64,000 nt of DNA from Gonatopus flavifemur (lineage: Eukaryota; Arthropoda; Insecta; Hymenoptera; Dryinidae). The notes beneath the pieces were generated by a model. It was given only the letters and a program-made list of their open reading frames with translations, searched no databases and was not told where the DNA came from. Position 1 is the stretch's first letter; the number at the start of each line of letters is the position of its first letter. The translations under genes were made by a program, and so were the position numbers. Positions 45,512 to 57,256 of this stretch are shown one piece after another. The stretch is taken from positions 186,001 through 250,000 of the forward strand of contig JAFFJZ010000031.1 of assembly GCA_018340375.1 (NCBI GenBank). The letters run 5' to 3'.

Positions 45512-47885
45512 GTGATTGATTTTCTGCTGAATTATTCTATTGAGGGAGGACTTTTCCCTACATGTAATAACACAATGAAACGAAGGAGTTCAGGTGATCG
45601 TTGTTTCAATCCATTTCAATATCCTTGTCACACAGAATCTTCAGATCTTCGAACGTTATCTTCAAATCTGAGAAAAAAATATCATCATCTACCCTCTGAT
45701 ACCCGAATATGTAGTAGATGCAGGAAAGACATGACTGTACTATCTTCAATGTCACCTTTGTACGATGTCCAATATGTTCAAATGGATACATGCGAGAATA
45801 ATTCACTTGAGGTAGCTCCACTTTATTATTCGATTCATCGAAAAAGTACACAGTATACACTGAGAAAAAAGATAATGGAAGCAACTACGAACGACAGTTA
45901 GATACGTTCAAATACAATCCTCCGTCAATTCGATTTGAATTCAAGGTTCATTCAACTATTCGTAGTCGAGTCAACTACGAATCTAATCGAATCGAAGAAG
46001 TATTGCATTTGAACGTATCCAACTGTCGCGCGTAGTTGAGTCCACTATTTATCCTCTCCAGTGCAGCCCCAAAATGTTCTAATGAGGAGAAAACCGGGAT
46101 AATTGAGAAATTTCTATTATCTCTTAGGATCGAACATCATTCGGAGGAGAGAATGATGTCCCACACCTTGAAATTAACGAGGAGGGAACTTTTGATACAA
46201 AAGAAAAAGTTTTTTCCGTTTCATCAACAAAATTGTCTGAGAATTTAAATTGGAATTGTCGAATAAAACATCATGAATCAGCTATTGAAGTTCTCGATCA
46301 AATCAAAGAAAAATTCAAACAGTCTTCCAGTTACTCTGAAGAGATTTTGCTTTCAACCCTCGCTCCCAAATCATGGGGACGAAGGACATTAGCTACTGAA
46401 TTCGACGCTTCGGAACGTCAAGTTAGGAAAGCCATACAGTTGGTAGCTGAAAACGGGATTCTAACATCACCAAATCCAAAGAGAGGACGGAGGTTATCTT
46501 GCGAGATTGAAAATTCCATCATAGCATTTTACTTGGATGATGAAAATAGCCGGATATTGCCAGGCATGGGGGATTATATTTCGATCAAAACTAGTGATGG
46601 AACGCGTGAACAAGTTCAAAAAAGATTGAGTTTATGCAATCTTGCCGAATTGTATTCCTCATTCAAATTGAAGGATCCTACAGTTGATGTTAGCTTATCG
46701 AAATTTTCACAGCTGGGACCTCGCAATTGTGTACTCGCTGGAGCTTCTGGAACTCATATCGTATGTGTGTGTGTTAATCATGAAAACGTGAATTTAATGG
46801 TAGATGCCATAAGTTTACAGAAACTAACGTCTGCGACAGATTTCCCCATGACTTCTCACCATGATGCTATTAAAATGCTTGTATGTGATAATCCCACTTC
46901 TGAATGCTATCTGGACAAGTGTTTAGCGTGTCCTGGAATAGACAATTTTAAGGACTTTCTTCAATCGAATCTTACAGACCAGTACATTGAGAGAGTAGAA
47001 TATCAAATTTGGCAACAAACTGATCGCAGCACTTTGAAAACTGAAATAGCAGACGCAGGAGATTTTGTGGAGGATCTCTGTGGACGGTTACATAAGTTGA
47101 AATCTCACGCTTTCATGGCAAAGGAGCAATCGTTCTTCCTCAAGGATCTCAAGGATAATTTGAAGGCCGGAGAATTCATAGTTACATGTCATTTTGCTGA
47201 AAACTATGCATTTATCGCTCAGAATGCCAATCAATTGTTTCATTGGAATAACAACCAAGTTACCATTTTCACAACAGTAATTTATCACAGAACAGATGAG
47301 TTGAGACATCGCAGTATAGCAATTTTGTCTGATAATCTGACTCATGATACGGTAGCTGTTTATGAATTTCAAAAAGTTATCACAAAGTATTTGCAAGATA
47401 ATTTTGAATGTAAAAAAATCTCCTACTTCACTGATGGAGCATCGTAACATTTTAAAAATAAATATAATTTTGCAAATCTTCTACATCATGAACATGATTT
47501 TGGAATTGCGGCTGAGTGGCATTTTCATGCGAGTGCACATGGCAAAGGACCTTGCGACGGTATTGGTGGAAATTTGAAGAGACTCGCAGCACGTGCAAGT
47601 CTGCAAGCATCATCAACTGAAAATCAAATTTTGACTGCGGATGCTCTTCATCAGTGGGCTAAAGAACATTTGAAAGAAACTGTCATTCTTCTCAGTCCAA
47701 AGAGTACTCATATAGACGCTACGAAAGCACTTGAAAAACGATTTGCATCTGCAAAAACGATAGCAGGAACTCTCAAATACCATTGTGTAATACCTATGGA
47801 ACATTCATCGTTTATTCTTAAAACTCACTCTTCGGCAGTGCAATATGATATATTCCCAAATACCCGAAGAAGGGATCAAAATTAG
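45512..47885 (+). pseudogene. Transposase-like protein of the 4.2-kb element
   Basis: This resembles a large family of insect and cnidarian uncharacterised proteins that I take for DDE transposases. An N-terminal part at 45512-45901 has CFNPF and a CSRCRK zinc-like pair. After a MITE it resumes in frame before 46233 with an HTH (WGRRTLATEFDASERQVRKA), Cys-rich CYLDKCLACPG, GEFIVTCHFAENYAF, ISYFTDGAS and AEWHFHASAHGKGPCDGIGG, the probable acidic triad region. The first acidic position appears to be His in this copy (CHFAEN, where I expect Asp). A TAA at 47445-47447 breaks the second motif, and frame shifts again near 47570. The last part ends at 47885. Confidence 0.7.
45881..46041. mobile_element. 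~160-bp MITE inside the transposase of the 4.2-kb element
   Basis: The left arm GCAACTACGAACGACAGTTA, continuing ...GATACGTTCAAATACAAT, pairs with the right arm ending CAACTGTCGCGCGTAGTTGA. An inner palindrome ATTCGTAG...CTACGAAT lies at the centre. Target duplication is unclear. Confidence 0.7.
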
Positions 47886-49799
47886 AGTATAGGAACAACC
47901 CTTCAGAAGGATCAGAAGATTGATAATTATGAATAGTGCAAATTGTTTAATATCATTCTGTACATTTATTTAGCAATAATTCAATTTTGTAAATAATCAG
48001 ACTACTGTAACTTGTACGAAGAAAGTCACTACTCACAGTTACTCTTACCAGTCACAGTAGCCGCGTTCCCATAAAAATTGATTATCAATAAAGGGGAATT
48101 CAATGGGTCCAAGATGACAAATTGATATGACTAATCATTACAATAATGTTCTAATAAAGTATAACGTGTTTTCTTTAACCGTGTGTCGTGAATCAATCAT
48201 TCATTTGGAAGGGATAATCAAGATGATTGTATCAAGCAATGTGGCAGGCAAAATTAAGAAAATGAATTTGATAATTACTTTTTTCATAAAACAATACACT
48301 GAAAATCGATGGTGTGATCGTCATGTACTCAAGGTACGATACGTACACACTTGGGACTCTGTACCTTGGGGAAATTTTTTCGTCCCATTTCTAAACCTGT
48401 ATGATTGTGAAGCTAAGGAATCAAGCTCTCGAATTATCAAGGTTTCATCAATATCAAAAGGGGCACAGTGACCGAAAAATGCAAGAATACTTTTAAAAAT
48501 CGAATTTCCATGTGAAATATTCCTTCTGCGTGAATTAAAGTATTTTTATCGTAAAGTTCAGAAAAAATCCTAACGATATCAATGATAACATATCCCCATT
48601 AAATGGAATTAATGAGGATGATGATTTTTCGAAAAAACGCAGATCAAAAAAATCTTGAAAATTCAAACCCCTGTACCACGAAAACCTGACTTCCCAGAGA
48701 CCCGGTATTAACACAATTTGAAGAGGGTCACTGGTGCAACAAATTCATGGAATTTCATCAACATTGATGGGATTGAAATCTTCAGGTGGGAACACTTGGC
48801 GAATTTTACCCCATATCTGCATTATCCGTACTTTCATCCAAACAGAGAGAAAAATATGTACAAGTTGACAACAAATAATGCAATTTTTCGTCAATGTGAT
48901 TGGCAATATCAACTATCCTACGTGCAACAGTTTGGCGAGATGAATGAACCGACGTAAAATCATTAGCGAGGGTCTCATTTCCGAATGCTTTGGCCATTAT
49001 GATTGCACAATTTTTTACAAACTCTCCATCTGTAAATGGTTTTCCCGCACGTGTGATTCCCAAAGGGATGGCATAAGATGCGAGAAGTTTTTGTGTTATT
49101 TCTTCATCTTTGGATTCGTCATTAGCATTTTCATCCACTTGGTACAAGATTTTCACAGCAGCGATGAGATGTGCGCGTTCTTCTTCCGTATAATTCTTAT
49201 ACATTTCTTCATGCTTGTGTTTATAATGACGACGAATATTGGAAAACTTCAAAAATCCTGTTCCCCCGCAAAGCATACACGAGTATTTATCATCATTGTA
49301 AGGAATGACGGAATAATTTCCGAGCTACTCCTTTTGAAATTGTTCTTTTCTTCGAACATACTTTTTTGTATGGACGCCAGACATGGGTTCCCAAGATACA
49401 ATGTGGAAATATGAAATTAATTCAGGGGAAAGAGACAAGGAGGGGTTGACGGAAACAGAAGTTGTTGTTTAGACGAGGAAAAACACAATGAAGCAATAGG
49501 TCAAGGTCAGATAAAACAATGAAACTCGGAGTAAAATGAATTATAATATTTACCGATTAATTGATTAATGCACTGTTTCAAAGGAACAGAATTTATATCA
49601 ACAGAACTCATATACTGTTGGTAGCAACAGTAATAATAGTCAGATATCGATGTATCCAGTTTATGGAAAATCCGGTATCTTCACTAATCTGATCTGTACA
49701 ACCAAAGCCAATACTGGAAGAACAGAATTTCAAAATGAATCGCATCAGAGTGCTCGTCATTCCAATTCGAAAGTCGTGAAAATCATCCAAACTCTCGTA

Positions 49800-51180
49800 C
49801 CAAGGGGACAGAGATCACAATGACGAATCAAAAGGTGAAAAAATAACACGAAGACTTCTCACGTCGTATGCTATATCTTTGGAAATCGTATGTGTGAGAA
49901 AACCATTCACGGATGGAGAGTTTGTAAAAAATCTCACAATCATAATTCTTTCTTCAATTCAATTGCTTTATATAACACCGCCACGAAAAATTGCACTATT
50001 TCTTTTCAACTTGTAAATATTTTCCTCTCTGTTTGTACGGATAATGCGGATATGAGTCAATGATCAATTTTTGTGCGTGCGATTCAAAATGATTTCACCG
50101 TGAATGAGGAAATGCTCGATTCAATTCCTTCATATAATACTGTCAAAGGGATTGATACTTTCAATTAATTAGGTGAATAAGTGGATAAATATGGTGGTTT
50201 CAAAAATGCTATGCTATAGTAACAGACGGCGGCAGAGCTATAACCGAAAACGAATCAGGTTTATGGGAGTTGCTTGAAAAGGGCGGCATCAATTCGATAC
50301 TTCTTTACTGTATTTTACAACAAGAGGCTCTGTGTGATAAAGTAATTAGAATGCTGAATACGATGAAAGTTATCTCAAAAATCACCAACATCAATACGGA
50401 TGGTGCCCAGGTAGAAATATTCTATGAAATCCCATTACGAATGGTGAAATTTCTGGTTCAATACCATTGAATTCCATTGAAACTCATTCATTGCCCCATT
50501 CACCAATGAGATTTCACAGAATGTTTGTAACAGGGTAATTATGCACTGTCAAATCGACAATTCCGTGTTTATTTAGAAGAAATCGATGCAATATATCCAA
50601 ATTTGCCGTTATATTATTGTAAGGTCAATTGCTTAAGTACCGGGAAGTGTCTCGAACGTTTTTGTTCATGGAGAAGAGAAATGGTGATATTAGATTCGTT
50701 CAGAGAAGAATTAAAAAATTCTCAATTAAAACATTTTGCATCCTGCAAAATTTTACAAAAAGAAGATCCAAATACTGATTTCTGTGACATAATCGAGATA
50801 ATCGATCTGATACAAAGAGAATTCGATAATCGACTCACAGATTTTGAAGTCCTGTCATCTGATATTATTTTATTCAATATCCCTCACAGTGGACATGGAA
50901 GAACAGCCAATACAACATCGATTGGCATTATGCGGATTACGAGCAGATCCATGCGTTGCGATACGTGATCGAAGTGGAGAATTTTTCAAAATTTATCGGA
51001 ATATAAATATCCGAAGTTGAGAGATTGCGGCTGACGCATCTGTTCGATGCTTCAACGTACGCTTACGAGAGCTGCTTTTCAATCATGATTAGAGTAAAAT
51101 CAGCATACCGTACTCATTTTTGTGAAATATGATTACCCTCTCTGAGAATGAATTGAGAGTACCATCACATCCACAAGTTC
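49800..51180 (+). pseudogene. hAT-2 transposase copy B, heavily decayed
   Basis: This is the same family as copy A in the opposite orientation. It reads LLTSYAISLEI, KPFTDGEFVKN, TDNADMSQ, TVNEEMLDSIPSYNT, GGRAITENESGLWELLEKGG, LQQEALCDKVIRMLNTMKV, CLSTGKCLERFCSW and DSFREELKNSQLKHFASCKI across several frames with many stops. The BED finger is not seen. Copies A and B lie head to head with ~0.5 kb between. Confidence 0.8.
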
Positions 51181-51534
51181 ATGAGTAGGGAAAAAACATC
51201 AATAAAATAATGCTGATAATTGAAAAATGAGCGGATAGCGATTTTTCTGATGAATTGAGTGAAAACTCTCAACATTTGATATGATTTTTCCACCAAAGTT
51301 GATAAATCTTTTCCAAGAGTTATTTATATCAAAATTACATTTCAAAAATTAACTGTAGAAAGGGTAGAAGAACTGTAGAAAAATAAACTGTAGAAAAACC
51401 ATACTGTATCAACGTTGGTGAAAAAACTATATCACATTTGGTGAATTATGATACAGACTATCAGATGAATCCATTTCTGTTTACTTTTCACTTATTTACA
51501 GCATTTTATCAATCATTTCCCCTTTTCATGAACT

Positions 51535-52070
51535 TTGAAGGGAGGAGCCTCGCTTCTTATGAATGCCAATTTCGATTCATCACACTCAAGAGAAAATGAT
51601 TATGATCATAACCCAGATGATCCAACTGATAATCAACCTGCGAAGGGAAAAAGGAAACTCATTCATACCGCCTTCTGGGATTGTTTTGATGGAATTGTTG
51701 TTCAAGTGGCATGGTGGACAGAGATAATGACAGGCCGAATGTAAGAGTTTTTGGGAAAGAAATTGTTTCCTATACCGCGCTACCTACTATCGATCGTGAA
51801 GAAGATATTTTTAAGTGGTGGGAAATGAATGGAGCTGCATTCCTTGACTTGCGGGGAATCGCGATGAAATTTTTATCATCACCTGCGAGTAGTGTATACA
51901 GCGAACGCCTTCTTTCCGAAGCAGGAATCGTATACGAGAAAGCAAGGAACAGACTTCCACCAGAAAATGCGGAACAATTAACATTTTCACACCACAATTT
52001 GAAATTGATGGATTCTCAGGTAGAATTTCTAAAACTTCTGTCCTTAACGAATCCTTTGTATTATCCATAA
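51535..52070 (+). pseudogene. hAT-1 transposase C-terminal fragment
   Basis: The frame from 51711 ends with the hAT dimerisation domain: DIFKWWEMNGAAFLDLRGIA, ASSVYSERLLSEAGIVYEKA, RNRLPPENAEQLTFSHHNLK. It differs from the hAT-2 family and resembles ZBED1/Ac-type hATs. It lies 1.2 kb inside the right end of hAT-1 in matching orientation, so it is likely its own transposase. The upstream RNase-H core was not found between the inserted elements. Confidence 0.75.
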
Positions 52071-52524
52071 ATATATACTTACAATTATTTGAAAAGAAAT
52101 CTTCTCTTCTTATTCAACAAATTTTTGGAATACATTCCACGTTTGAATTCCTTCTCATCTTATAAGGCTTCTATTACGAATTCCCATATTCTTATGCAAA
52201 CGACTTATTGATGATATGTATCTTGAATGTATTCATACCATATTACATGATCGAAAAAATATTCGTAAAATATAATTTTTCTTCAAAACCAAAATTTTTC
52301 AACTGCACTCACAAAGATGGTCTATGTTGATGAAAATGAGGGATATACTCATCCCACCGGCAAGAAGAGTTTCATGGGATTCAAGTAATATTTTTTTTGT
52401 AATCGACAAAATTTACTTCAATCAAAAAAGTTTTCCGTGTAGCTGGGACATGAATATCTTGTTATTCTTGTATATCTTGATGGGAGATGAACATCTTGTT
52501 ATTCTTGTCAGAAAAAAACATTTC

Positions 52525-52556
<32 letters not shown>

Positions 52557-53311
52557 AACAAATGATATTGTGTCACAGCTGAGATGAACTCAGATTCATC
52601 AACAGGGAATGAATTATAATTGCACGAAATACACACTTGATTTTGTCAAATTTCTCATTTTTGATTTATTCATTTCGAATTCTAGAAATCAATATTTTTT
52701 CTCGTCTCTTTCTTGACATGGAGAATCCGTGAAATCCCATTATACTATCGATCATTTCCACAGTATGTAATCCGAACTTTCTAAAATTCCAAACAAATAT
52801 TGTTGAATTTATGAAGAGTTTGAGACGTTTTATGAATACGTCTGAATGCCCGAATAATTTCGAAAAACATTTGTAAGGCTTGGGGAACTGAGAAATCCTT
52901 GATCTTGATGAATAACTGAATTTCAATACAATCCTGCAAGAAAAAACAGTGAAATATCACATTTAGTCACAATTTGAACATCTTTGGGCTCAGAAGTTTT
53001 CACAGAATATAATAAATGCTTGAATGATCCTTCGATATTCAAATTCATTTGAAGAATCATGATCAGTTTCTCATACTTATTGATCGGAATATTTATTATT
53101 GAATAAATTGAGGACACATTGATTTATTGTAGTAATTTCATCATACTGTTGACGAAGAATATACATACTTTGGATCATTTGATTTATTGACCTTACATTT
53201 CTATCTCCATATGCACATTCGGCTTTCACTATCCGGCCGGATATGTTATCCAGGGACAGCACCGGATAACCGGATAACCGGATACAGTATCGGGTATCCG
53301 GAACATCACTA
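52071..53311. other. 3' non-coding part of hAT-1
   Basis: A (TG)n tract at about 52528-52556 and subterminal CCGGATAACCGGATA repeats near 53262-53300 lie here. No gene is supported. Confidence 0.6.
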
Positions 53312-53394
53312 CAATCAATCGCTCATCAAGAATGCTCATCAACTGTGATTTTGGATTCGGATCTAACCAGATCTAACTAGATCTGCTCAGTGTA

Positions 53395-53700
53395 AGGGAG
53401 ATTCTTTACCACCCTCACAAGTGGCGTTTTATGTGGAGCGCCACCCGAGGTACATCCTAGTAGGTCCATGCCTCGGGTCAGTAACGAACCTGAAATCACA
53501 TCACACAACGGAGAATGGGTCGGCCAGACAGCCAGAGGAAAAGGAGGAGAAGGGCAGGGTGGAACTCACAAGAAGTGAATCCATGAACACTTCTGATTTG
53601 AATTATAAAAGCGAGACGTGTGATTGCTCGAAGCGCACAATATATAATACAGAATTAGGTATTACAATTTAAAGTGGGGTCGGGCACGCACTTTATGAGT
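53395..53700. other. Unassigned flank between composite insertion and Gypsy LTR
   Basis: Mixed sequence with no recognised element. Confidence 0.4.
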
Positions 53701-54647
53701 TAACGGGTTGAGGGAGGGAATTAGGGGCGGAATTCGTCGCAGACGGCGGCGTGGTCAACAAAGCATCACCCGCACTGTTTCCCCAAAAATTCTTTAGATA
53801 GCTCAGAAATAACGGGTGACCGTCACTCACCACTTACCGGAATGTTTCTTCTTGAATTCTTTCCCAGCGGGCAGCTACCGGGTACGCTCCGAACTTGCGT
53901 AAACAAGAGTCCTACTAGAGTATCAGCACGAGTTCTGGAGCAGAGACGTTCGTTGTCGCATCGTATTCCAAGACAGAGTGAGTTCCGGCTTCTTCTTCAT
54001 CAATTTTCGTGCGTTCGGAAACGCGCTTTCCTTTGTCCCCGAGGAAGTCTCTCCTTCCCATTGGTTGACTTCAACCAGCTTCGTTATTGACCAATGGGAA
54101 CTCGTGAATCTGGGCTATCACCACGAATTAGTCCTTCTCAATGGAAGGTCGAATTGAATGGTGTCCCATGTAGTGATTTCCTGGTCACTTCCCAGGATCG
54201 GTGGATTTGGATTGATTGGTGGTCCCAAAGCTCGCGTGCGGCTTGTTAAACATCGTTTCTGGCCTCGTGGTTGATCTCCAACAAGATGTAGTCAGTGTGA
54301 GTGATGGTGAGGCAGGGGAGGGGAACAGGGTTGGCTGCGGGCTTGGTTGGGGTGGTTACTTAACAAAGGTTGCGGGTGGGCTTTGATGACGTCCTCGCTG
54401 ATGATCCTCGTTGAGGTTTCCTGGTGGGCTGGGCTGGTCCTCGGGAGCATCGTCCTCGATGGGGAAGGGGACCTCAGGCAGGAGTGAAATAAATAAGCAA
54501 AGGCAGTTGGTATCTTAGTGTGTCCCCAAGAGACTCTGCTGAATGAACGTCGCTGCATCATTCTATCTCTATCCAACTCGTGGTTGATGAACGTGTGCGT
54601 GATAAGTGGTGGTCAAGAGTGTTTTGTGCGTGATAATTCACGTCACA
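53700..54647 (-). repeat. Probable 3' LTR of the Gypsy element
   Basis: It starts TGTGACGTGAATTATCACGC on the minus strand at 54647, directly after a purine-rich tract. The far end (CA) is not fixed; about 53700 is an estimate. Confidence 0.55.
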
Positions 54648-54660
54648 ACTCCTCCCGATC
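54648..54660 (-). other. Polypurine tract
   Basis: GATCGGGAGGAGT immediately precedes the LTR start on the minus strand, the expected plus-strand primer of LTR retrotransposons. Confidence 0.6.
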
Positions 54661-54909
54661 TAGCCTTTTTCCGACGGTGAGAGTGGTGGAACGTGTCGAC
54701 CTTCCACCACCAGGTCATGCTGCCTAGTTCGTAAGATGCTCGTAGCGACTCCGTCCCCAGTTCCCTCGGGTTCACACATTTCTCTTAACACGTCAAAGCG
54801 AATAAAACCAAAAAATACTCCCAACTCAAATCCAAGATAACTGTCTATCTCTCTATATTTCCGGATCACTAAGCAAAGTGTGCTACAAAAAAATAGAATC
54901 CAAATACTA

Positions 54910-56045
54910 TCAGGGGCTAGGAGGGCGTGGAAGGGTCTCGCACGGGGGGCTGTATGGTTCCCAGTCGACGATGGAAACTTTTCCAATTACTTGACCTTGT
55001 TCGTCCGTCAGTTCGAAAACGCTCGGGGAACATATGTCGCTGATCGTGTAAGGTCCGGTAAAACGTTTGGCCAATTTTGCTGCGAAACCTTTTGACGTGT
55101 CCGAAAGTACAAACTTTCTCTCCATTACTTCATCTCCTATCTGATAGGAAACTTCTCGTCGGTCACGGCTATAATAATCAGCCTGCTTCTCGGAAGCTTG
55201 GTCTAAGTGGGGACTTACAATATCTCTCGACGCGGTGATTCGCGACATATGGTCTTTCCATTTCCTCAGGTCGTTCTGGTCGAGTAAATCAACGAGGGCT
55301 GTTTGAGAGCCTTCAAGGCTCCTACGATATGACTTGCAGGGGCGAGGGCTATAACCGTAGTTCAGGAGGGCTGGACTAATATGCGTGGACGAGGGCGCGC
55401 TGTATCATGAGCCACACGTAATTCTGGCAAGTATTTGTCCTATTGGCGACGACCCTTATCTAGTTAGGCTCGGAACATCGTTTTCCATACCCGGTTCACC
55501 CGTTCCACGGACTTAGCTTAAGGGTGATAGGCTGGGGTTAGGGATTGACGAATACCATGATACGCTAAGTACTGGGGCATCTCCCTGTTGGCACATTCTG
55601 TGCCAATATCCGTAATCAGGACCTCAGGAGCTCCGTGGCAATTAACCACCATATCGTTCATTCGCTCTATTATCGTCCACATTGGCCTGTCGCATAGCAG
55701 CTCTTTCGATTGCTTCCGTCAGCAAATCCAGGCACACTAGGAGGTATCAATTACCCGGAGTGCTCCTGGGCAATGGACCCATGACGTCGGCCGCTACTCC
55801 GCTCCAGGCCTGCGTCATTCTCCTGAAGCCCATCATACCCGGAGGGGCCAATTGTGAGACTTTGGCCTCTTGGCAGGTGTGGCATCCTCCAATATACCGT
55901 CTGAGATCGCCGAACATGCCAGGCCAATAATATGACTGGGATACCCGTTCAAATGACCAGATTCTGGGGCATCATGGCACTCGCGAATAATCGATTCTCA
56001 AATCTTCGGGAAGGACCAGCTTCCACTCACCCGAATCGTCTATTG
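54910..56045 (-). pseudogene. Gypsy integrase
   Basis: The integrase joins element cDNA to host DNA. An HHCC zinc domain is split over frames (CHDAPESGHL, then FGDLRRYIGGCHTCQEAKV). The catalytic core shows SGVAADVMGPLP (first Asp), ITDIGTECANREMPQYLAYH (second Asp) and a VERVNRVW segment holding the Glu. The C-terminal domain at 54910-55248 is open (FTGPYTISDICSPSVFELTD). Stops and shifts fall near 55380-55510 and 55747. Confidence 0.8.
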
Positions 56046-56051
56046 CTTGAC

Positions 56052-57252
56052 TCACCAGCGGATCTGGACGATGAACGTAGATGTGGCCGTTAACGAATCT
56101 ATCGTGATCGTATCGTGATGGGGTTTGGTATCGTCTGGTGATGGGGCTTGCTGGGTATGGGGGGCTGAGACTGTAGAGGGTGTAGGCGTCATCACATATG
56201 CCAGTAGAAATTCCTTGTCCTCGTACATCCGGGACAGAGCATTCGGGACGTGATGTAACGCACCTCTCCGGTAGATTATATCAGAGCCATACTCCAGGAG
56301 TTCCAAGGCCCATCTGGACAACCTCCTCTTCGGATTATAAAGTTGATATAGCCACTCCAGGCGAGCGTGATCTGTGATAACACGGAAGTGGTAGCCTTCC
56401 AGATATTCCCGAAACTTCCTCATCACCCATATCACGGGTGAACATTCCCGCTCTGTCATCGAATAGTTTTTCTCAGCACTGTTCGAAGTTCTGCTTGCAG
56501 AAGCAATAACTTCCTCTTCCCCCTCTGAGGATTGAGTGAGGACAGCACCGAAACCAGTATCACCAGCATCTGCGTGAAGAGAGGAGGGCTGAGGAAAATC
56601 AGGGTATGCTAGTATGGGCGCCGTGGCTTTCGAATTCTTAAGGGTTTGTGAAGCTAATTGTTGTTCCTCGCCCCATGACCAGGGGGTATTCTCTTCAACC
56701 AGTTTGTGAAGGGGGGCAGCTATCGTGGCGAAATTCTCAATGGAGTGTCTGAAACATGACGCCATTCGTGGGAACCTCTGCAGTTCCTTGATATTAGTGG
56801 GTGGGGGATAATTCAGGACGGGTTCCACTCCCCTGGGATCCATTTGAGGACCATTTTGATTGACTAGGAAACCAAGGTATCTTATCTCTGACTTGCACCA
56901 TTCGCATTCACCGGGATTTATCGTTAACCCGGCTTCTTCAATCTTATCCAGAACGTTCTTCAACCAGTTTGGATGGTCTTCAAATGTTCCCGTTGCCACG
57001 ATTGTATCATCCATGTATGCAAATGCATGTGGCTCCAAGCCCCGAGCCGATCAAACTATCCATGAGCCTTTGGAACGTGGCCGGGGCGTTAGTAAATCCA
57101 TGGGGCATCCTTGTGAATTGGAATAGACCGCAGCCTGGTACAGTGAACGCGGTAATTTCCATTAATCGGGGGTCCGATGGGATTCGATGGTAGGCTGCGC
57201 TCAGGTCTAGGGTAGGAATATATATGGCTGAACGTAATCTGTCTGGAATACT
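56052..57252 (-). pseudogene. Gypsy reverse transcriptase (3' part) and RNase H
   Basis: It resumes right of the piggyBac-like insertion with IPDRLRSAIYIPTLDLSAAY (motif A Asp), FQFTRMPHGFTNAPATFQRL and, after a frameshift near 57040, FAYMDDTIVAT (motif C YMDD). RNase H follows: SLHADAGDTGFGAVLTQ, KNYSMTERECSPVIWVMRKF, FRVITDHARLEWLYQL. A linker leads toward integrase. The upstream RT part is at 61621-61790. Confidence 0.88.
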
Positions 57253-57256
57253 GTTA

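Larger units (their letters stand above)
44642..48812 (+). mobile_element. 4.2-kb DNA transposon of uncertain superfamily
   Basis: It begins GGGGTAAAATTCGCCAAGTG and ends with the inverse. The inverted repeats are about 440-460 bp and highly similar. Target duplication is ATAT at 44638-44641 and 48813-48816, verified by the interrupted hAT-2 frame. One plus-strand transposase lies inside. A 4-bp AT-rich duplication would fit Sola-type transposons, but the superfamily call is tentative. Confidence 0.85.
43396..49380 (-). pseudogene. hAT-2 transposase copy A (ZBED5/GTF2IRD2-like), split by a 4.2-kb transposon
   Basis: The N-terminal exon-like part is at 49380-48817: a BED-type zinc finger (YSCMLCGG, then NIRRHYKHKH), KPFTDGEFVKNCAIIM and the start of the catalytic core FSLCLDESTD. 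After the insertion it continues QLSIFVRTIKNEF, KCSAIVTDGARAMTGDKSG, HCIIHQEALC, then the C-terminal region (EFFKTLSEHKYPKLRDFGLR) ending with the dimerisation motif CESSFSIMKIMKSAYRTELCD. The first catalytic Asp (LDES) and TDGA Asp are present. Frameshifts occur near 49280, 44190-44250 and 44060. The family is domesticated in vertebrates; here it is a decayed transposon. Confidence 0.83.
37360..53311 (+). mobile_element. hAT element (hAT-1) grown to 16 kb by nested insertions
   Basis: Left end TAGAGATGGTCCGAATTGGG and right end, read inverted, TAGTGATGTTCCGGATACCC are followed by CCGGATAACCGGATA repeats in both subterminal regions. A perfect 8-bp duplication CAATCAAT sits at 37352-37359 and 53312-53319. 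Its own transposase C-terminus is at 51535-52070. Everything else between is later insertions. Confidence 0.85.
37185..53392. mobile_element. Short TA-flanked MITE, split by the 16-kb hAT composite
   Basis: The left end CACTCC... at 37185 (after TA) and right end ...CTCAGTG at 53392 (before TA) are short imperfect inverted ends. Both arms carry AGATCTG/AGATCTAAC repeats just inside. With the hAT removed the element is about 250 bp. TA duplication suggests a Tc1/mariner-type origin. Confidence 0.55.

Noticed and set aside
43246..49440. Exact ends of hAT-2 copy A
   Set aside because: A CAGGCATGTTCAA-like left end is visible, but no matching inverted right end or 8-bp duplication could be found.
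53421..54090. Plus-strand frames between hAT-1 and the Gypsy element
   Set aside because: They fall in the LTR and its flank, with no domain.
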